A stretch of DNA of 64,000 nt from assembly GCF_016892625.1 (NCBI RefSeq), contig NZ_JAFEMW010000002.1:372001-436000 (forward strand), given 5' to 3'. Below are positions 28,685 through 37,769 of the stretch, piece by piece. A program made the translations under genes and the position numbers. The DNA is from Brevibacterium sp. RIT 803 (GTDB lineage Bacteria > Actinomycetota > Actinomycetes > Actinomycetales > Brevibacteriaceae). Under the pieces are notes generated by a model. It was not told the origin of the DNA. It did not search any database and saw only the letters and a program-made list of their open reading frames with translations. How positions within the stretch are numbered: position 1 is the first letter of the stretch; every line of letters starts with the position of its first letter.

Positions 28685-30138
28685 CCGAGGCGGATGTCGC
28701 GGTAGGCCACCCCGGCAGGTGCCGGGGCCGGCTGCACCGCGGAAATCCCTGAGTCCGTGGTGACCACGTAGCTGGCGTGGACACCGTCGGACTGGGAACC
28801 TGAAGCGTTCTCACCGCTGATGACGATGGCGCGGACTGCGTCTGGGGAGACCTCGGCCGGGCTGTATTCGGTGGTGCCGGTGGGATTGAGGTCAATCGAC
28901 TGGGCCTCAGTGAGCGAACCGTCGTCGAGCATGCCTCTCACCTGCACCTGCCCCTGCCCTGGTGAGAGGTACAGTCTTCCGGTGCCTGTGCGCGGCAGGG
29001 CCATGATCTGGGAGTCGGCGAGGGTGTCGGTGGCGTTGACGCTTCCGAAGTCCGCGCTGCCCTTCTTCCCGTCCTGACCGATGAATGCGCTGGCCTGAAT
29101 GGCCTGGTCCGAATCGAGGACGACGCTTGTGGCGTCAAGATCGCCGAGGTCGGCCTCAGCGACTCCGTGTGCGACAACGGTCATCGATGAGCGGGGAAGG
29201 TCGATCTCCCCGTCTGGTCCATAGGCCTTGAGCGATACCTCTGCCAATTCATCGCCCGGGTTGGCCACGCGCAGGCGTGCGTCCTTTCCGTCGAGTCCGG
29301 TGACGACCTGCTGTGTATCGGCGTCTGCTCCGCTCGTGGCCAGGTCGATGCCTTTGGGGGTGAGACCGTCGAGCACGGTCTCCTGGAGGGAGCCGGCCAC
29401 GACTCCCCCGTCGACGTTGACGTCGACGGCCAGCGATTGGGCTCCAGCGGCGAGACCACCCAATCGGATGGCTCGCTGCTTCCCGGCCTTGATGCTGACC
29501 TCTGTCGGCTCCCCGCGCTCTCCCGACGGTGTCATGAGTGTGACTTCAGCCTGCACGGGAACGTCGCCGGGATTGCTCAGCAACAACTGGGAGTTCGACC
29601 CCGCTGCACCGGAGCCAGCCAAGATCCGGAAGTTGCTCGCCGCCGAACCACAGGTCAGCGTCGCGAGCCCGGTGAGGTCTCCAGAGGTGCCTTCGACGGT
29701 TTCGACGCCAGTCGTCAGCGCCGGCGCCCCGGGCCGGGCGAACCCGGTGATGAGTTTGGTCTTGTCGATGGGATCGTCACCGGAGACGAAGCCGTCGGAA
29801 CTGGGGTTGTCGAAGTTCGCCGACCCACCCAGATCCGCAACCTGGAGACGGGCCGCGGAGACCGAGCCGTCTGCAGCACTGATCGGTGCTGAGGCGGAGA
29901 CGGCACGTGTGGATACGTTCGAGTCGTCGACGAACTCCGCGTCGGTGCCCTCTGCCTCATCATCGGTCAGGAGCGGACCGGGGCAGATCACACGGGTGTC
30001 GGCTGTCGGCATTCTGACCTGCTCGGGACTGCGGTCGAGTGTGCCCGGGGTCAGCGGAGTCAGGAATGAGGTCGTGGCGACGAGGACTCCCGGTACGGCG
30101 ATCGCCGCGAAGGTCACGATACTGCGCATGTGTTTCAT
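28681..30138 (-). CDS. DUF5719 secreted or anchored protein
   Basis: 485 residues (ATG at 30138; a second ATG three codons later is possible). An N-terminal hydrophobic stretch (IVTFAAIAVPGVLVATTSFL) acts as signal or anchor. The rest is predicted to be extracellular and beta-rich with repeated patterns of the type SQLLLSNPGDVPVQAEVTLM, LRVANPGDELAEVSLKAYGP and YLSPGQGQVQVRGML, as in DUF5719 proteins of actinobacteria. It overlaps the large glycosyltransferase gene by 4 bases (ATGA) and is probably co-translated, suggesting a joint envelope role. No catalytic residues are evident. Confidence 0.82.
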   Translation of the reverse strand: MKHMRSIVTFAAIAVPGVLVATTSFLTPLTPGTLDRSPEQVRMPTADTRVICPGPLLTDDEAEGTDAEFVDDSNVSTRAVSASAPISAADGSVSAARLQVADLGGSANFDNPSSDGFVSGDDPIDKTKLITGFARPGAPALTTGVETVEGTSGDLTGLATLTCGSAASNFRILAGSGAAGSNSQLLLSNPGDVPVQAEVTLMTPSGERGEPTEVSIKAGKQRAIRLGGLAAGAQSLAVDVNVDGGVVAGSLQETVLDGLTPKGIDLATSGADADTQQVVTGLDGKDARLRVANPGDELAEVSLKAYGPDGEIDLPRSSMTVVAHGVAEADLGDLDATSVVLDSDQAIQASAFIGQDGKKGSADFGSVNATDTLADSQIMALPRTGTGRLYLSPGQGQVQVRGMLDDGSLTEAQSIDLNPTGTTEYSPAEVSPDAVRAIVISGENASGSQSDGVHASYVVTTDSGISAVQPAPAPAGVAYRDIRLG

Positions 30139-33100
30139 GACTTCGCCTCCACAGGATGCTCGGGTGCGGGTTGAGACTCCCGTTCGGATGTCGCCCGAGT
30201 CGTTCGCTCAGATTTCGCCCGAGTCGTTCGTGACCAGGCCCGTGTCTGGCGCTGAGACCCGAAGGGGATCGCGACGATGACGGTCAGAAGGGCGAGAATC
30301 CAGCCGATGATGACGCCTGGGGCGTAGAGCGACGAACCGTAGGTGAGTTCGACCTCGCCTCCGGAAGCGGGCAAGGAGTACTCGGAGGCCCAGTCGATCG
30401 TCGACTTCTCCGGCTTCGGCAGGTCGTTGCCATCGAGGCTGGCGGTGATGTTGTCGGAGCTGTCGGACACGATCAGGGTGCGTCCGTCCTCACCTGGAGC
30501 CACCTCGGCGGTGGTGCCGTGCATCGGTGCGGTGCTCATCGTACCGTCCGGTTCGCGCACGAGGAATCGGCCGCTGTAGGGGGTGTCGACCTGCCACAGG
30601 CGACCCGATTCGGTCGGACCGACCTGGACGACTCCGTCGGCGGCGGCCACCGAGTTCGTCAGATTCTTCGCATCCGAGTCGACGAGGACGAAGTCCACGC
30701 CCAACTGACCGAGGATGGTTCGGACGTCTCCGGCGTCATCGGCCGAGAGTGCCGCGGCGGCCTGAGCGATGAGCGTCTGGTCCTCGCTGATCGGCAGAGG
30801 TCTGCGCTCCCACGGCCAGCCACCGACTGCCTCGGCGGACCGGATGGTCGAGGTCCCGATAACGGTCCCATCGGCGGACGAGAGGAGGCGGGCACGGACT
30901 TCGCCGTCGACGACGTCGAGACGCAGCGTGCGGGCCTGAGCATCACCGGCAGCGCGGTCGGCGGCCAGCGCCGGGACGGTGCCGTGTTCCTGGGTGGTGA
31001 CATTGTTCGCCGAGGTGGTGCTGGGTCCGGCGCTGACGATGATGAGTCCGACGGCGGCGATGGCCACGAGTCCGGACAGACCGCGCATGGGCAGTCGCCG
31101 GGAGTTCGTCGATTTCGTCGTCGTGGTCTGAGCCCCGAGCGTGAGCAGCATGATCGCGCCGAGGCTGAGCAGGGTCAGTCCCGCGGCAGGATAGGAGCCG
31201 ATGAGGTGGAAGGGACCGGTTTGGGCCGGGATGAGGACCTGGACGGTGGCCAGCAGCAGACCTGCGAGATAGAGTCCCACGGCCCACATCAGGCGTGCAA
31301 GTCTGAGGTGAGCTTCGATGAGCGTGAGGAACGCGAGGAAGAGCATCGGCAGCACCAGAATCGGTGCCCACAGCTGGAGCATCCCCGGGCCGACGCCGTT
31401 GACGCCGACAGCGGACAGGAGATCGGCCAACCAGCTCATGTCGATCGTCGAGGGAAAGCCGACCGCGAGGAGGTAGCTGGGCGGTGCCGGTGGGGCCAGG
31501 GTCTGGCCGGGCATGACGAAGAGCGCACCCGGGGCGCTCACGAGGTCGACCAGCCAGGGCCACGCCAAGAACAGGGTCGGGGCCAACAGCCACAGGTGGC
31601 GCAGACCGCGCCCGGTGCTCACCAGCACCACGGTGAGGATGATGCCCAGAGGAAGCATCAGCGGCATGCCCGCGATCATCAGGAACAGCAGGAGTCCGGC
31701 AGCTGCGGCCGCGGCGATCGACCCTGTGCGCAGGCTGCGCCGCAGGATGATGACGAAGAGCGGCGCCGCAATCCAGACGAGGATCACACCGAGGCGGCCG
31801 TCGGAGAGCGCGGTGACGAAGAGCGGCGCCGCAATCCACAGCAGACCGGCGAATCCGCGGACCCATCTTCGCTTCACGATCGCGCCCGCGGCACGGTAGG
31901 CGGCGATGACGGCAAGGACCGGGGCGAGGAGGACCAGGGTCCGGGCCATGATGTCGACATGGCCCAGGAACGGAACACTGAAGGCAGCGAGGACCAACTG
32001 GTAGGGGTCGGCGGGAACGGCGGCACCGGTGGAGACGTCGAGGTGAGGACTGAGCAGTCGAGCGACGAGATCACCCATCGTCACGTCGGTGGATCCCAGT
32101 GCACCGCCGACCAGGTGGCCGGGGCCGAAGAGACGGAAGGAGACGAAGCCGCTCAGTGCCGCGGCCGCGAGGATGAGGTAGGTCAGGGGGCTGCGGAAGA
32201 GTCCCGAACCGCCGGTGACCTCGAGGCGTGAGAACGAGTCGATGGCCTCTTCCGTGTCACCGACCGGGTTGAGCTCGGTTTCGTCGATGTGGCCCGAGCG
32301 GCTGCCAGTGGCCGAATCGACCTGGGCCAGGCGGGCTTCCTCGGCGGAGTTCATGCTCCTGCGCTGGACGGCGAGTTCGTCTGGGTCCGCATAGAGCGGA
32401 GCCACATGGGAGTCGGTGGCGCGTTTGGCCAGGCGGTTGCGGCGAGCGTTGGACCGTCTCAGCCGTGAGGTGGTTCCGGCGTCGGAGACCAGCCCGAGCA
32501 GTGCGGAAAAGTACCAAGAGGCGGCTCGGACGTTGTTCGACAGGAGTCCTGCCAGGGTGTTCTTCAGCTGGGTGAGGATGAGGAGACAGAAGATGCCGAG
32601 GAATCCGGGGGTGGCGAGGCTGAGCCGGTAACGCTGTTCCGTCCGGATCTGAGATTTCGACAATGGCGGCAGTGGCGAAGAGCCCAGCTGGGCGGCCGAG
32701 TGTGCGGACACGGTGAGTCCGGCGCGTGGGGCGACGACGACTCGGCGGCCGAGATCGCGCAGTCGACGCGAGTATTCAAGGCCGCGATAGGCCACGCCGA
32801 GGACGCGTGAAGGAGCACCTATTCTTTCGAGCTCGGTGGTGGAGATGAGCATGCCGGGCAAGTCGAGGCCCAGTGTCTCCGATTGGCCGTCGCGCTGGCC
32901 CTGGTCGACCTCTCCGTCGGCAACCGGGTTGACCCTGGCTCCCGCCGAGGTAGTAGTAACTCCGGCGGAGACGATGTGGCCTCCATGCATGATCTTGGGA
33001 CCGACAGCGGCGATCGATTCGGTTGCGCCGATGGCGTCGAGCAGCTCCTCGAGGCAATCGGGTTCCGGACGTGAGTCTGCGGTGAGGAACCACAGATGGG

Positions 33101-33260
33101 TGCTGTCGGCAATCTCGGGGAGTGCAAGTGCCTCTGTGACGGCAAGACCCCCGAGATCCACAACTGGGATCTCGGGGTAGGTCTTGCTCAGAGCTGTTTC
33201 GAGCTCAACCCTGCTGCTGTCATCGCCTGAGGCGAGGACAACGGTGACGGCAGGTTTCAC
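30135..33260 (-). CDS. Large GT2-family glycosyltransferase / multi-pass membrane protein
   Basis: 1041 residues, GTG start overlapping the whiB stop (GTGA). Residues 1-~190 form a GT-A fold (VTVVLASGDDSSRVELETAL, STHLWFLTADSRPEPDCLEE, AAVGPKIMHGG, DLPGMLISTTELERIG). The first two-thirds of the remainder holds about 12-14 transmembrane helices with an intervening polar loop (about 260-350), followed by an extracellular C-terminal domain (~770-990) and a final helix. This is the actinobacterial protein usually placed between whiB2 and DUF5719. The donor and acceptor are unknown; manB nearby suggests mannosyl chemistry. Two WIAAPLFV copies 21 residues apart are encoded by a perfect 25-bp direct repeat. 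Confidence 0.86.
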   Translation of the reverse strand: MKPAVTVVLASGDDSSRVELETALSKTYPEIPVVDLGGLAVTEALALPEIADSTHLWFLTADSRPEPDCLEELLDAIGATESIAAVGPKIMHGGHIVSAGVTTTSAGARVNPVADGEVDQGQRDGQSETLGLDLPGMLISTTELERIGAPSRVLGVAYRGLEYSRRLRDLGRRVVVAPRAGLTVSAHSAAQLGSSPLPPLSKSQIRTEQRYRLSLATPGFLGIFCLLILTQLKNTLAGLLSNNVRAASWYFSALLGLVSDAGTTSRLRRSNARRNRLAKRATDSHVAPLYADPDELAVQRRSMNSAEEARLAQVDSATGSRSGHIDETELNPVGDTEEAIDSFSRLEVTGGSGLFRSPLTYLILAAAALSGFVSFRLFGPGHLVGGALGSTDVTMGDLVARLLSPHLDVSTGAAVPADPYQLVLAAFSVPFLGHVDIMARTLVLLAPVLAVIAAYRAAGAIVKRRWVRGFAGLLWIAAPLFVTALSDGRLGVILVWIAAPLFVIILRRSLRTGSIAAAAAAGLLLFLMIAGMPLMLPLGIILTVVLVSTGRGLRHLWLLAPTLFLAWPWLVDLVSAPGALFVMPGQTLAPPAPPSYLLAVGFPSTIDMSWLADLLSAVGVNGVGPGMLQLWAPILVLPMLFLAFLTLIEAHLRLARLMWAVGLYLAGLLLATVQVLIPAQTGPFHLIGSYPAAGLTLLSLGAIMLLTLGAQTTTTKSTNSRRLPMRGLSGLVAIAAVGLIIVSAGPSTTSANNVTTQEHGTVPALAADRAAGDAQARTLRLDVVDGEVRARLLSSADGTVIGTSTIRSAEAVGGWPWERRPLPISEDQTLIAQAAAALSADDAGDVRTILGQLGVDFVLVDSDAKNLTNSVAAADGVVQVGPTESGRLWQVDTPYSGRFLVREPDGTMSTAPMHGTTAEVAPGEDGRTLIVSDSSDNITASLDGNDLPKPEKSTIDWASEYSLPASGGEVELTYGSSLYAPGVIIGWILALLTVIVAIPFGSQRQTRAWSRTTRAKSERTTRATSERESQPAPEHPVEAKS
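31751..31838. repeat. Pair of 25-bp direct repeats inside the GT2 gene
   Basis: The same 25 bases (starting TGACGAAGAGCGGCGCCGCA) occur at 31751-31775 and 31814-31838. The 63-bp period keeps the reading frame and encodes WIAAPLFV twice in adjacent membrane helices. Confidence 0.85.
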
Positions 33261-33700
33261 ACGACCTGTTTCTTCAGTCGGCGGCGTTCACGTTCAGACA
33301 TACCGCCCCAGATTCCGAAGCGCTCGTCATTCGCCAGCGCGTATTCGAGGCAGTCTGACCGGACGTCGCACGAGGCACAGACACGTTTGGCCTCACGAGT
33401 CGATCCGCCCTTTTCGGGGAAGAACGCCTCGGGGTCGGTCTGAGCGCACAGCGCTTGGTCCTGCCAGGATAGCTCGCCGTCCTCGGCTGCCCCGAAGAGC
33501 AGCGAGAGCGGCGATACTGCGGAGTTGTCCGTGGGAAGCGGTGTCAGATCGTTCGGATCGATCGCCAATGGATCAGGCAGAGTATCCGGAGTACGGGCCC
33601 CTGGTTCGACGAACCAGTCTTCGGCACTTCGAGAAGTGACTCCAGGCACGACTGTGGAGAAGTCTTCCCTCTCCTGCCTTTTGCTCTGTGCGCTTTGCAC
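33257..33700 (-). CDS. whiB2: WhiB-family iron-sulfur regulator (WhiB2/WhmD-like)
   Basis: 147 residues from a GTG at 33700 preceded by AAAGGGG at a good distance; a GTG at 33736 would add 12 residues. The four cluster cysteines are C85, C108, C111 and C117 (ALCAQT and RVCASCDVRSDC), binding a [4Fe-4S] cluster. GIWGG (129-133) is followed by the basic tail MSERERRRLKKQVV for DNA binding. The ~75-residue N-terminal extension is polar. WhiB2/WhmD controls septation and division in mycobacteria, and its location between the GT2 protein and cofE/fbi genes matches that locus. It overlaps the GT2 gene by 4 bases and has a long upstream region. Confidence 0.92.
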   Translation of the reverse strand: MQSAQSKRQEREDFSTVVPGVTSRSAEDWFVEPGARTPDTLPDPLAIDPNDLTPLPTDNSAVSPLSLLFGAAEDGELSWQDQALCAQTDPEAFFPEKGGSTREAKRVCASCDVRSDCLEYALANDERFGIWGGMSERERRRLKKQVV

Positions 33701-34197
33701 GGTTTTCCCCTTTCTCACTCTCAGCTCACCTACCACTGCGAGCTCCGATTCCGGTAGCGTTCGAGGAGCTGAATGGTCTGGGTGCGACCGGCTCCCCGGA
33801 TGGTTCCGGAGGTGAAGCTCGTGCTGACCGTATCAGCGTGGTGGATGCTCGAATCCGAGGATTCGTGCTAAGTGCGTTCCCCTGTTAACTATAAATTACA
33901 CGCGTGTCATTACCGCCCCGTCAAGCCCTTGTGGAGTATTGCAGTGGGTACCAGCGGTTTAATCGAACACACCTTCACATACACACGCGCCGAGAACACC
34001 ACATGTAGCGACCACTATCTGATATTGACACAACCTGTAGTGAGCGGCTGAGCAAATCTGGAGAATTTCGAAATCATTCGCCGTCAGTGGGAATATGGAG
34101 ACATGAGAGTCGAATCACTCGCAATCGTCGCCCGATCCCCGTGTCCGCCCACTGAATCCGGGCGCCGAGGCGGCCCGACGACGATGGGGATGCGTCG
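33701..34197. other. Long intergenic region between divergent whiB and cofE-like genes
   Basis: About 497 bp without a credible gene. It contains AT-rich patches around 33886-33905 (GTTAACTATAAATTACACG) and 34010-34090, which must hold the promoters for whiB (leftward) and cofE (rightward). I could not place a -35/-10 pair with confidence. One CGCCGAGGCGG copy lies at 34163-34173. In mycobacteria fbiA lies between whiB2 and fbiB; no remnant of it is recognisable here. Confidence 0.6.
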
Positions 34198-35325
34198 ATG
34201 AACGACCGACTGCTCACCGTGTATGCGCCTCCCGTCGAGGAGCCCATCGAAGCCGGTTCCGATCTGGCAGCGATCCTTGTCAACGCCCTGCGCCGGAATC
34301 GGATCGACCTCAAGGACGGCGACATCCTCGTCATCGCCTCGAAGGTGGTGTCCAAGGCCGATGGCCGAATGCGCAGTGTGAAGGACCGGTCGGAGTTCGA
34401 AGACCTCGTCAGAGATTCCTCGAATCATCTCGTTGCCGAACGGACCTATGCCTCCGGGTCGACCGTCCAGGTCGTGCGTACCAAATCAGGAACTGTGCAG
34501 GCGGCGGCCGGACTCGACCAGTCGAATTCGAGCGGCGCCGTCGTCCTCCACCCTCACGACAGCGATGCTTCGGCGCAGAAGCTGCGGCTGCGGGTCGAAG
34601 AGTCCTTTTCCGTGCGGATCGGGGTTGTCATCTCCGACACCATCTCGCGGCCCTGGAGGATCGGCGTCGGTGACTTCGCGCTCGGTCTCTCCGGGTTCTC
34701 GGGTCTCGACGATCAGCGTGGCAGACCAGATGACGATGGCCGGGTGCAATCGGTGACGGTGCGCGCGGTGGCCGATGAGATCGCTGCAGCGGCCGACCTC
34801 GTCAAGGGATCGTCGCGCGGATTGCCGATGGCACTCGTTCGCGGCGCCGGCGGATATCTCGACAACGGCCGAGCCGGGGCGAAGGCCCTGAGCCGTGACC
34901 TCGCGGAGGACTGGTTCCGCTATGGCCACGTCGAAGCCATCCACAGAGGCCTCGGGGTCACCGAACTGCCCGGCCGTGCCGCAGCCGGTGACAACAGTGA
35001 TGACATCCTCGAACGCGTCTCACGCGCCATCCGCGTCGTCCGCGCTGGAGCTTCACGCACCCCCGGGCAGGCTGCGTGGCGGATGCACATCGAAGGGGCC
35101 GGCTCCCGGATCACCATGGCCCCCTCCGATTCTCCGGCGACGCCGCAGGCCGGTGGTCCTCCCCTGCTGGAGGCGATGGTCGGCCTCGGGTCTCTCGTCG
35201 AGCGCATGCACACTGCGCTCTTCGCCGAGGACCTCAGCGCGACCACGAAGTGGGAGTGGGCCGACGGAGAGCTCGGAGCGTTCCCCCGTGGGGTCCGGAT
35301 CAATATCGGGCTCCTGTCCCCCTGA
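34198..35325 (+). CDS. cofE: F420-0:gamma-glutamyl ligase-like protein (CofE/FbiB N-domain) with unassigned C-terminus
   Basis: 375 residues. CofE adds glutamate to coenzyme F420-0 using GTP. Residues 1-~245 match the family: GDILVIASKVVSKADGR, VQVVRTKSGTVQAAAGLDQS, VLHPHDSDASAQKLRLRVEE, IGVVISDTISRPWRIGVGDF and DLVKGSSRGLPMALVRGAG. The remaining ~130 residues (DILERVSRAIRVVRAG, GLGSLVERMHTALFAEDL, TKWEWADGELGAFPRGVRIN) are too short for the FMN-binding nitroreductase-like domain of mycobacterial FbiB, though part of that region could be a divergent remnant. No cofD/fbiA is adjacent. F420 use by this organism cannot be judged from this window. Confidence 0.82.
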   Translation: MNDRLLTVYAPPVEEPIEAGSDLAAILVNALRRNRIDLKDGDILVIASKVVSKADGRMRSVKDRSEFEDLVRDSSNHLVAERTYASGSTVQVVRTKSGTVQAAAGLDQSNSSGAVVLHPHDSDASAQKLRLRVEESFSVRIGVVISDTISRPWRIGVGDFALGLSGFSGLDDQRGRPDDDGRVQSVTVRAVADEIAAAADLVKGSSRGLPMALVRGAGGYLDNGRAGAKALSRDLAEDWFRYGHVEAIHRGLGVTELPGRAAAGDNSDDILERVSRAIRVVRAGASRTPGQAAWRMHIEGAGSRITMAPSDSPATPQAGGPPLLEAMVGLGSLVERMHTALFAEDLSATTKWEWADGELGAFPRGVRINIGLLSP

Positions 35326-35384
35326 ACATCGGGTTCCTGTCCCAGTGAACTCACCTTCACCATCGAGAAAGCAGGTCATCCCTC

Positions 35385-36077
35385 GTGGATCTATCCATCA
35401 TCAGCCGCACCGGCGGACCCGTCCTCTTCTGGCGTGGCCCCGATTTCGACCGACTCGACCTCACCGGTCCAGTCGTGGCGAACTGGGTGAACAAGGGCGT
35501 CGGCCTCTTCGGCGACTACGACCTCGGCCCCGATTTCACGCTCTTCGTTCCGTTGCCTGCCGGACTGCACTGGCGAGAGCTCGTCGCCATTCTCAGCGTC
35601 CTCCTCGCCGACGGTCGAGTCGTGCTCGGCACGGACGGGTCACCGGCTCCGGATGGCGATTTCCACGCCTTCGTACCGCTGGGCCACGAGAACGACGAGC
35701 GACTGGCCGATGCCGAGGAGGTCTTCGTCTACAACCCACCAGCTCTGGCGCTGAGCACACCGGTCGATGAGGACTTCATCGACGTCAACTCAGCAATCCG
35801 CGCCTACCCGGACGTGACACCTCGGCGCCTCCATTCCACCGGGACTCTCATCGCCGGTGATCAGGAGGTCCAGTGGACCGACTCTCCCCGCGATTCCAGA
35901 TCCGGCATCCTCGTCGCGAACTCAACCCCGGGCCCCGACGAATGGGCGACGTTCCTGGGCCATCTCCTTCGCGGAGGTGAGTCTGTGCTGGCCAACGGGA
36001 TGGATGAGGCTCGCATTGCGGACCTGGCGGGCAGCCTCGGCGAGGTCCGTGGCAGACTGGGCGTATGGACAAAGTAG
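35385..36077 (+). CDS. TIGR03089-family protein
   Basis: 230 residues, GTG start. The layout resembles the N-terminus of an AMP-binding (acyl-CoA synthetase) enzyme: GPVLFWRGPDFDRLDLTG then PVVANWVNKGVGLFGDYDLG, ending with VFVYNPPALALSTPVDEDFI and DVNSAIRAYPDVTP, which match the actinobacterial TIGR03089 family. The catalytic AMP-binding P-loop (YTSGTTGxPKG) is missing, so adenylation is unlikely. In mycobacteria the homologue lies near the LCP gene cpsA. Its 3' end overlaps scoA by 13 bp. Function unknown. Confidence 0.8.
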   Translation: MDLSIISRTGGPVLFWRGPDFDRLDLTGPVVANWVNKGVGLFGDYDLGPDFTLFVPLPAGLHWRELVAILSVLLADGRVVLGTDGSPAPDGDFHAFVPLGHENDERLADAEEVFVYNPPALALSTPVDEDFIDVNSAIRAYPDVTPRRLHSTGTLIAGDQEVQWTDSPRDSRSGILVANSTPGPDEWATFLGHLLRGGESVLANGMDEARIADLAGSLGEVRGRLGVWTK

Positions 36078-36835
36078 TTGATACTCCCGCTGAGGCGGTA
36101 GCCGATATTGCAGATGGATCATCGATCGCCGTGGGCGGTTTCGGTGTTGTGGGCGTGCCTGAGTTCCTGATTCGAGCGATCAAGGACCAGGGCGCCAAGG
36201 ACCTCGAAGTGATCTCGAACAACGCCGGAGTCGACGGACGGGGCTTGGGCTTGCTGCTCGCCGACCACCGCCTCCGCCGGATCATCGCCTCCTATGTCGG
36301 TGAGAACAAGGAGTTCGCCCGCCAGTACCTCTCCGGCGAACTCGAGGTCGAGCTGACTCCGCAGGGCACCTTGGCGGAGAAGCTGCGCGCCGGCGGAGCC
36401 GGTATCCCGGCGTTCTACACCATCACCGGTGCCGGCACTCAGGTCGCCGACGGCGGCATGCCGTGGAAGTACGACGCCGAGGGCAATGTCGTCAAGGAGT
36501 CACCGGCCAAGGACACCCGAGTCTTCGACACCTTCGGTGAAGAGGAGGAATACGTCCTCGAGGAGTCACTGGCTCCCGACTACGCGCTCGTCCGTGCCGC
36601 CATCGGTGATCGTCATGGCAATCTTGTGTTCAACTCCTCGGCCAGGAACTTCAATCCCCCAGCCGCACAGTCGGCCCGGATCACCATCGCCGAGGTCGAG
36701 AAGCTCGTCGAGCCTGGAGAGATCGATCCCGATGACGTCCACGTTCCCGGCATCTTCGTCCACCGCGTCGTCGAGCTGACCGCGGAACAGGTAGCCGACA
36801 AGCCCATCGAAAAACGTACCGTTCGCGAAGCCTGA
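36065..36835 (+). CDS. scoA: 3-oxoacid CoA-transferase subunit A
   Basis: 256 residues. With subunit B it transfers CoA from succinyl-CoA to a 3-oxoacid such as acetoacetate, supporting ketone and fatty-acid breakdown. The glycine-rich N-terminal loop IAVGGFGVVGVPEFL, ELTPQGTLAEKLRAGGAGIP, GIPAFYTITGAG and DYALVRAAIGDRHGNLVFNS are typical of the alpha subunit. The ATG overlaps the end of the TIGR03089 gene by 13 bp. scoB follows after 9 bp, preceded by GAGGAG. The pair forms one transcription unit ending at the 37559 terminator. Confidence 0.93.
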   Translation: MDKVVDTPAEAVADIADGSSIAVGGFGVVGVPEFLIRAIKDQGAKDLEVISNNAGVDGRGLGLLLADHRLRRIIASYVGENKEFARQYLSGELEVELTPQGTLAEKLRAGGAGIPAFYTITGAGTQVADGGMPWKYDAEGNVVKESPAKDTRVFDTFGEEEEYVLEESLAPDYALVRAAIGDRHGNLVFNSSARNFNPPAAQSARITIAEVEKLVEPGEIDPDDVHVPGIFVHRVVELTAEQVADKPIEKRTVREA

Positions 36836-36844
36836 GGAGCCGAA

Positions 36845-37510
36845 ATGTCATTGACAAGAAATCAGATGGCCGCCCGCGCAGCCCAGGAACTCGAAGACGG
36901 CAGCTACGTCAACCTGGGCATCGGAATGCCGACACTCGTGCCCAATTACCTGCCCGAGGGAGTCGACCTCGTTCTCCAGTCGGAGAACGGTCTCCTCGGC
37001 GTCGGGCCATACCCCACCGAGGACGAGGTCGATCCTGATCTCATCAACGCCGGCAAGGAGATCGTCACCATGCTCCCCGGGGCCTCTTACTTCGACTCTG
37101 CCGCCAGCTTCGGCATGATCCGCGGAGGCAAGGTCGATGCCGCGATCCTCGGCGCGATGCAGGTCGCCACGAACGGCGACATCGCAAACTGGATGATCCC
37201 CGGCAAGATGGTCAAGGGAATGGGCGGGGCCATGGACCTGGTCCACGGTGCCCAGCGCGTCATCGTCATCATGGACCATGTTGCCAAGGACGGCTCACAC
37301 AAGCTGCTGTCGTCCTGTGAGCTGCCTCTCACGGGCAAGGGCGTCGTCAGCCGCGTCATCACCGACATCGCCGTGCTCGACGTCTCCGGAGACTCATTCA
37401 CTCTCGTCGAACTGGCTCCCGGAGTCACCGTCGATGAGGTCAAGGAGAAGACCGGCGCCGAGGTGAACGTCCCAGACGACGTCCCCACCATCAGCGTCGA
37501 CGCCGCCTGA
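36845..37510 (+). CDS. scoB: 3-oxoacid CoA-transferase subunit B
   Basis: 221 residues. The catalytic glutamate lies in [12 protein letters not shown] (around 46), which forms the glutamyl-CoA intermediate. [60 protein letters not shown] and [20 protein letters not shown] are family hallmarks. GAGGAG lies before the ATG. It follows scoA closely and is followed by a clear hairpin-plus-T-run terminator. Confidence 0.94.
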   Translation: MSLTRNQMAARAAQELEDGSYVNLGIGMPTLVPNYLPEGVDLVLQSENGLLGVGPYPTEDEVDPDLINAGKEIVTMLPGASYFDSAASFGMIRGGKVDAAILGAMQVATNGDIANWMIPGKMVKGMGGAMDLVHGAQRVIVIMDHVAKDGSHKLLSSCELPLTGKGVVSRVITDIAVLDVSGDSFTLVELAPGVTVDEVKEKTGAEVNVPDDVPTISVDAA

Positions 37511-37558
37511 GGCACTGAACGCTCCGGCAGCTTCGTACAGAGCCGTTGTGAGATACGG

Positions 37559-37611
37559 GGCCGTTCTGGGCCGATTCCTTTCGAGGAATTCGGTTCAGGG
37601 CGGCCTCTTTT
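37559..37611 (+). terminator. Rho-independent terminator of scoAB
   Basis: A long hairpin at 37559-37605 (arms GGCCGTTCTGGGCCGATTCC and AGGAATTCGGTTCAGGGCGG-CC, TTCG loop, several G-U pairs and one bulge) is followed by TCTTTT at 37606-37611. Confidence 0.85.
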
Positions 37612-37769
37612 ATGTGCCGGGGAGCTTTCACCCGCGCGGATGAGCCGGTGCGTTGGTGCGCGCGACCGAATTCAGATGATCCCGGGGCCAGGGTGAGGCG
37701 TTCAGAGATTTCAATCCTGGGTGCACCAACAGTCGCCCAGACCAGCTCGAACGAGCCAGCCCAGGTGTT

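Noticed and set aside
30519..32231. 570-residue open frame antisense to the GT2 gene
   Set aside because: Composition (Gly, Glu, Asp, His and Arg rich) is that of a GC-driven shadow.
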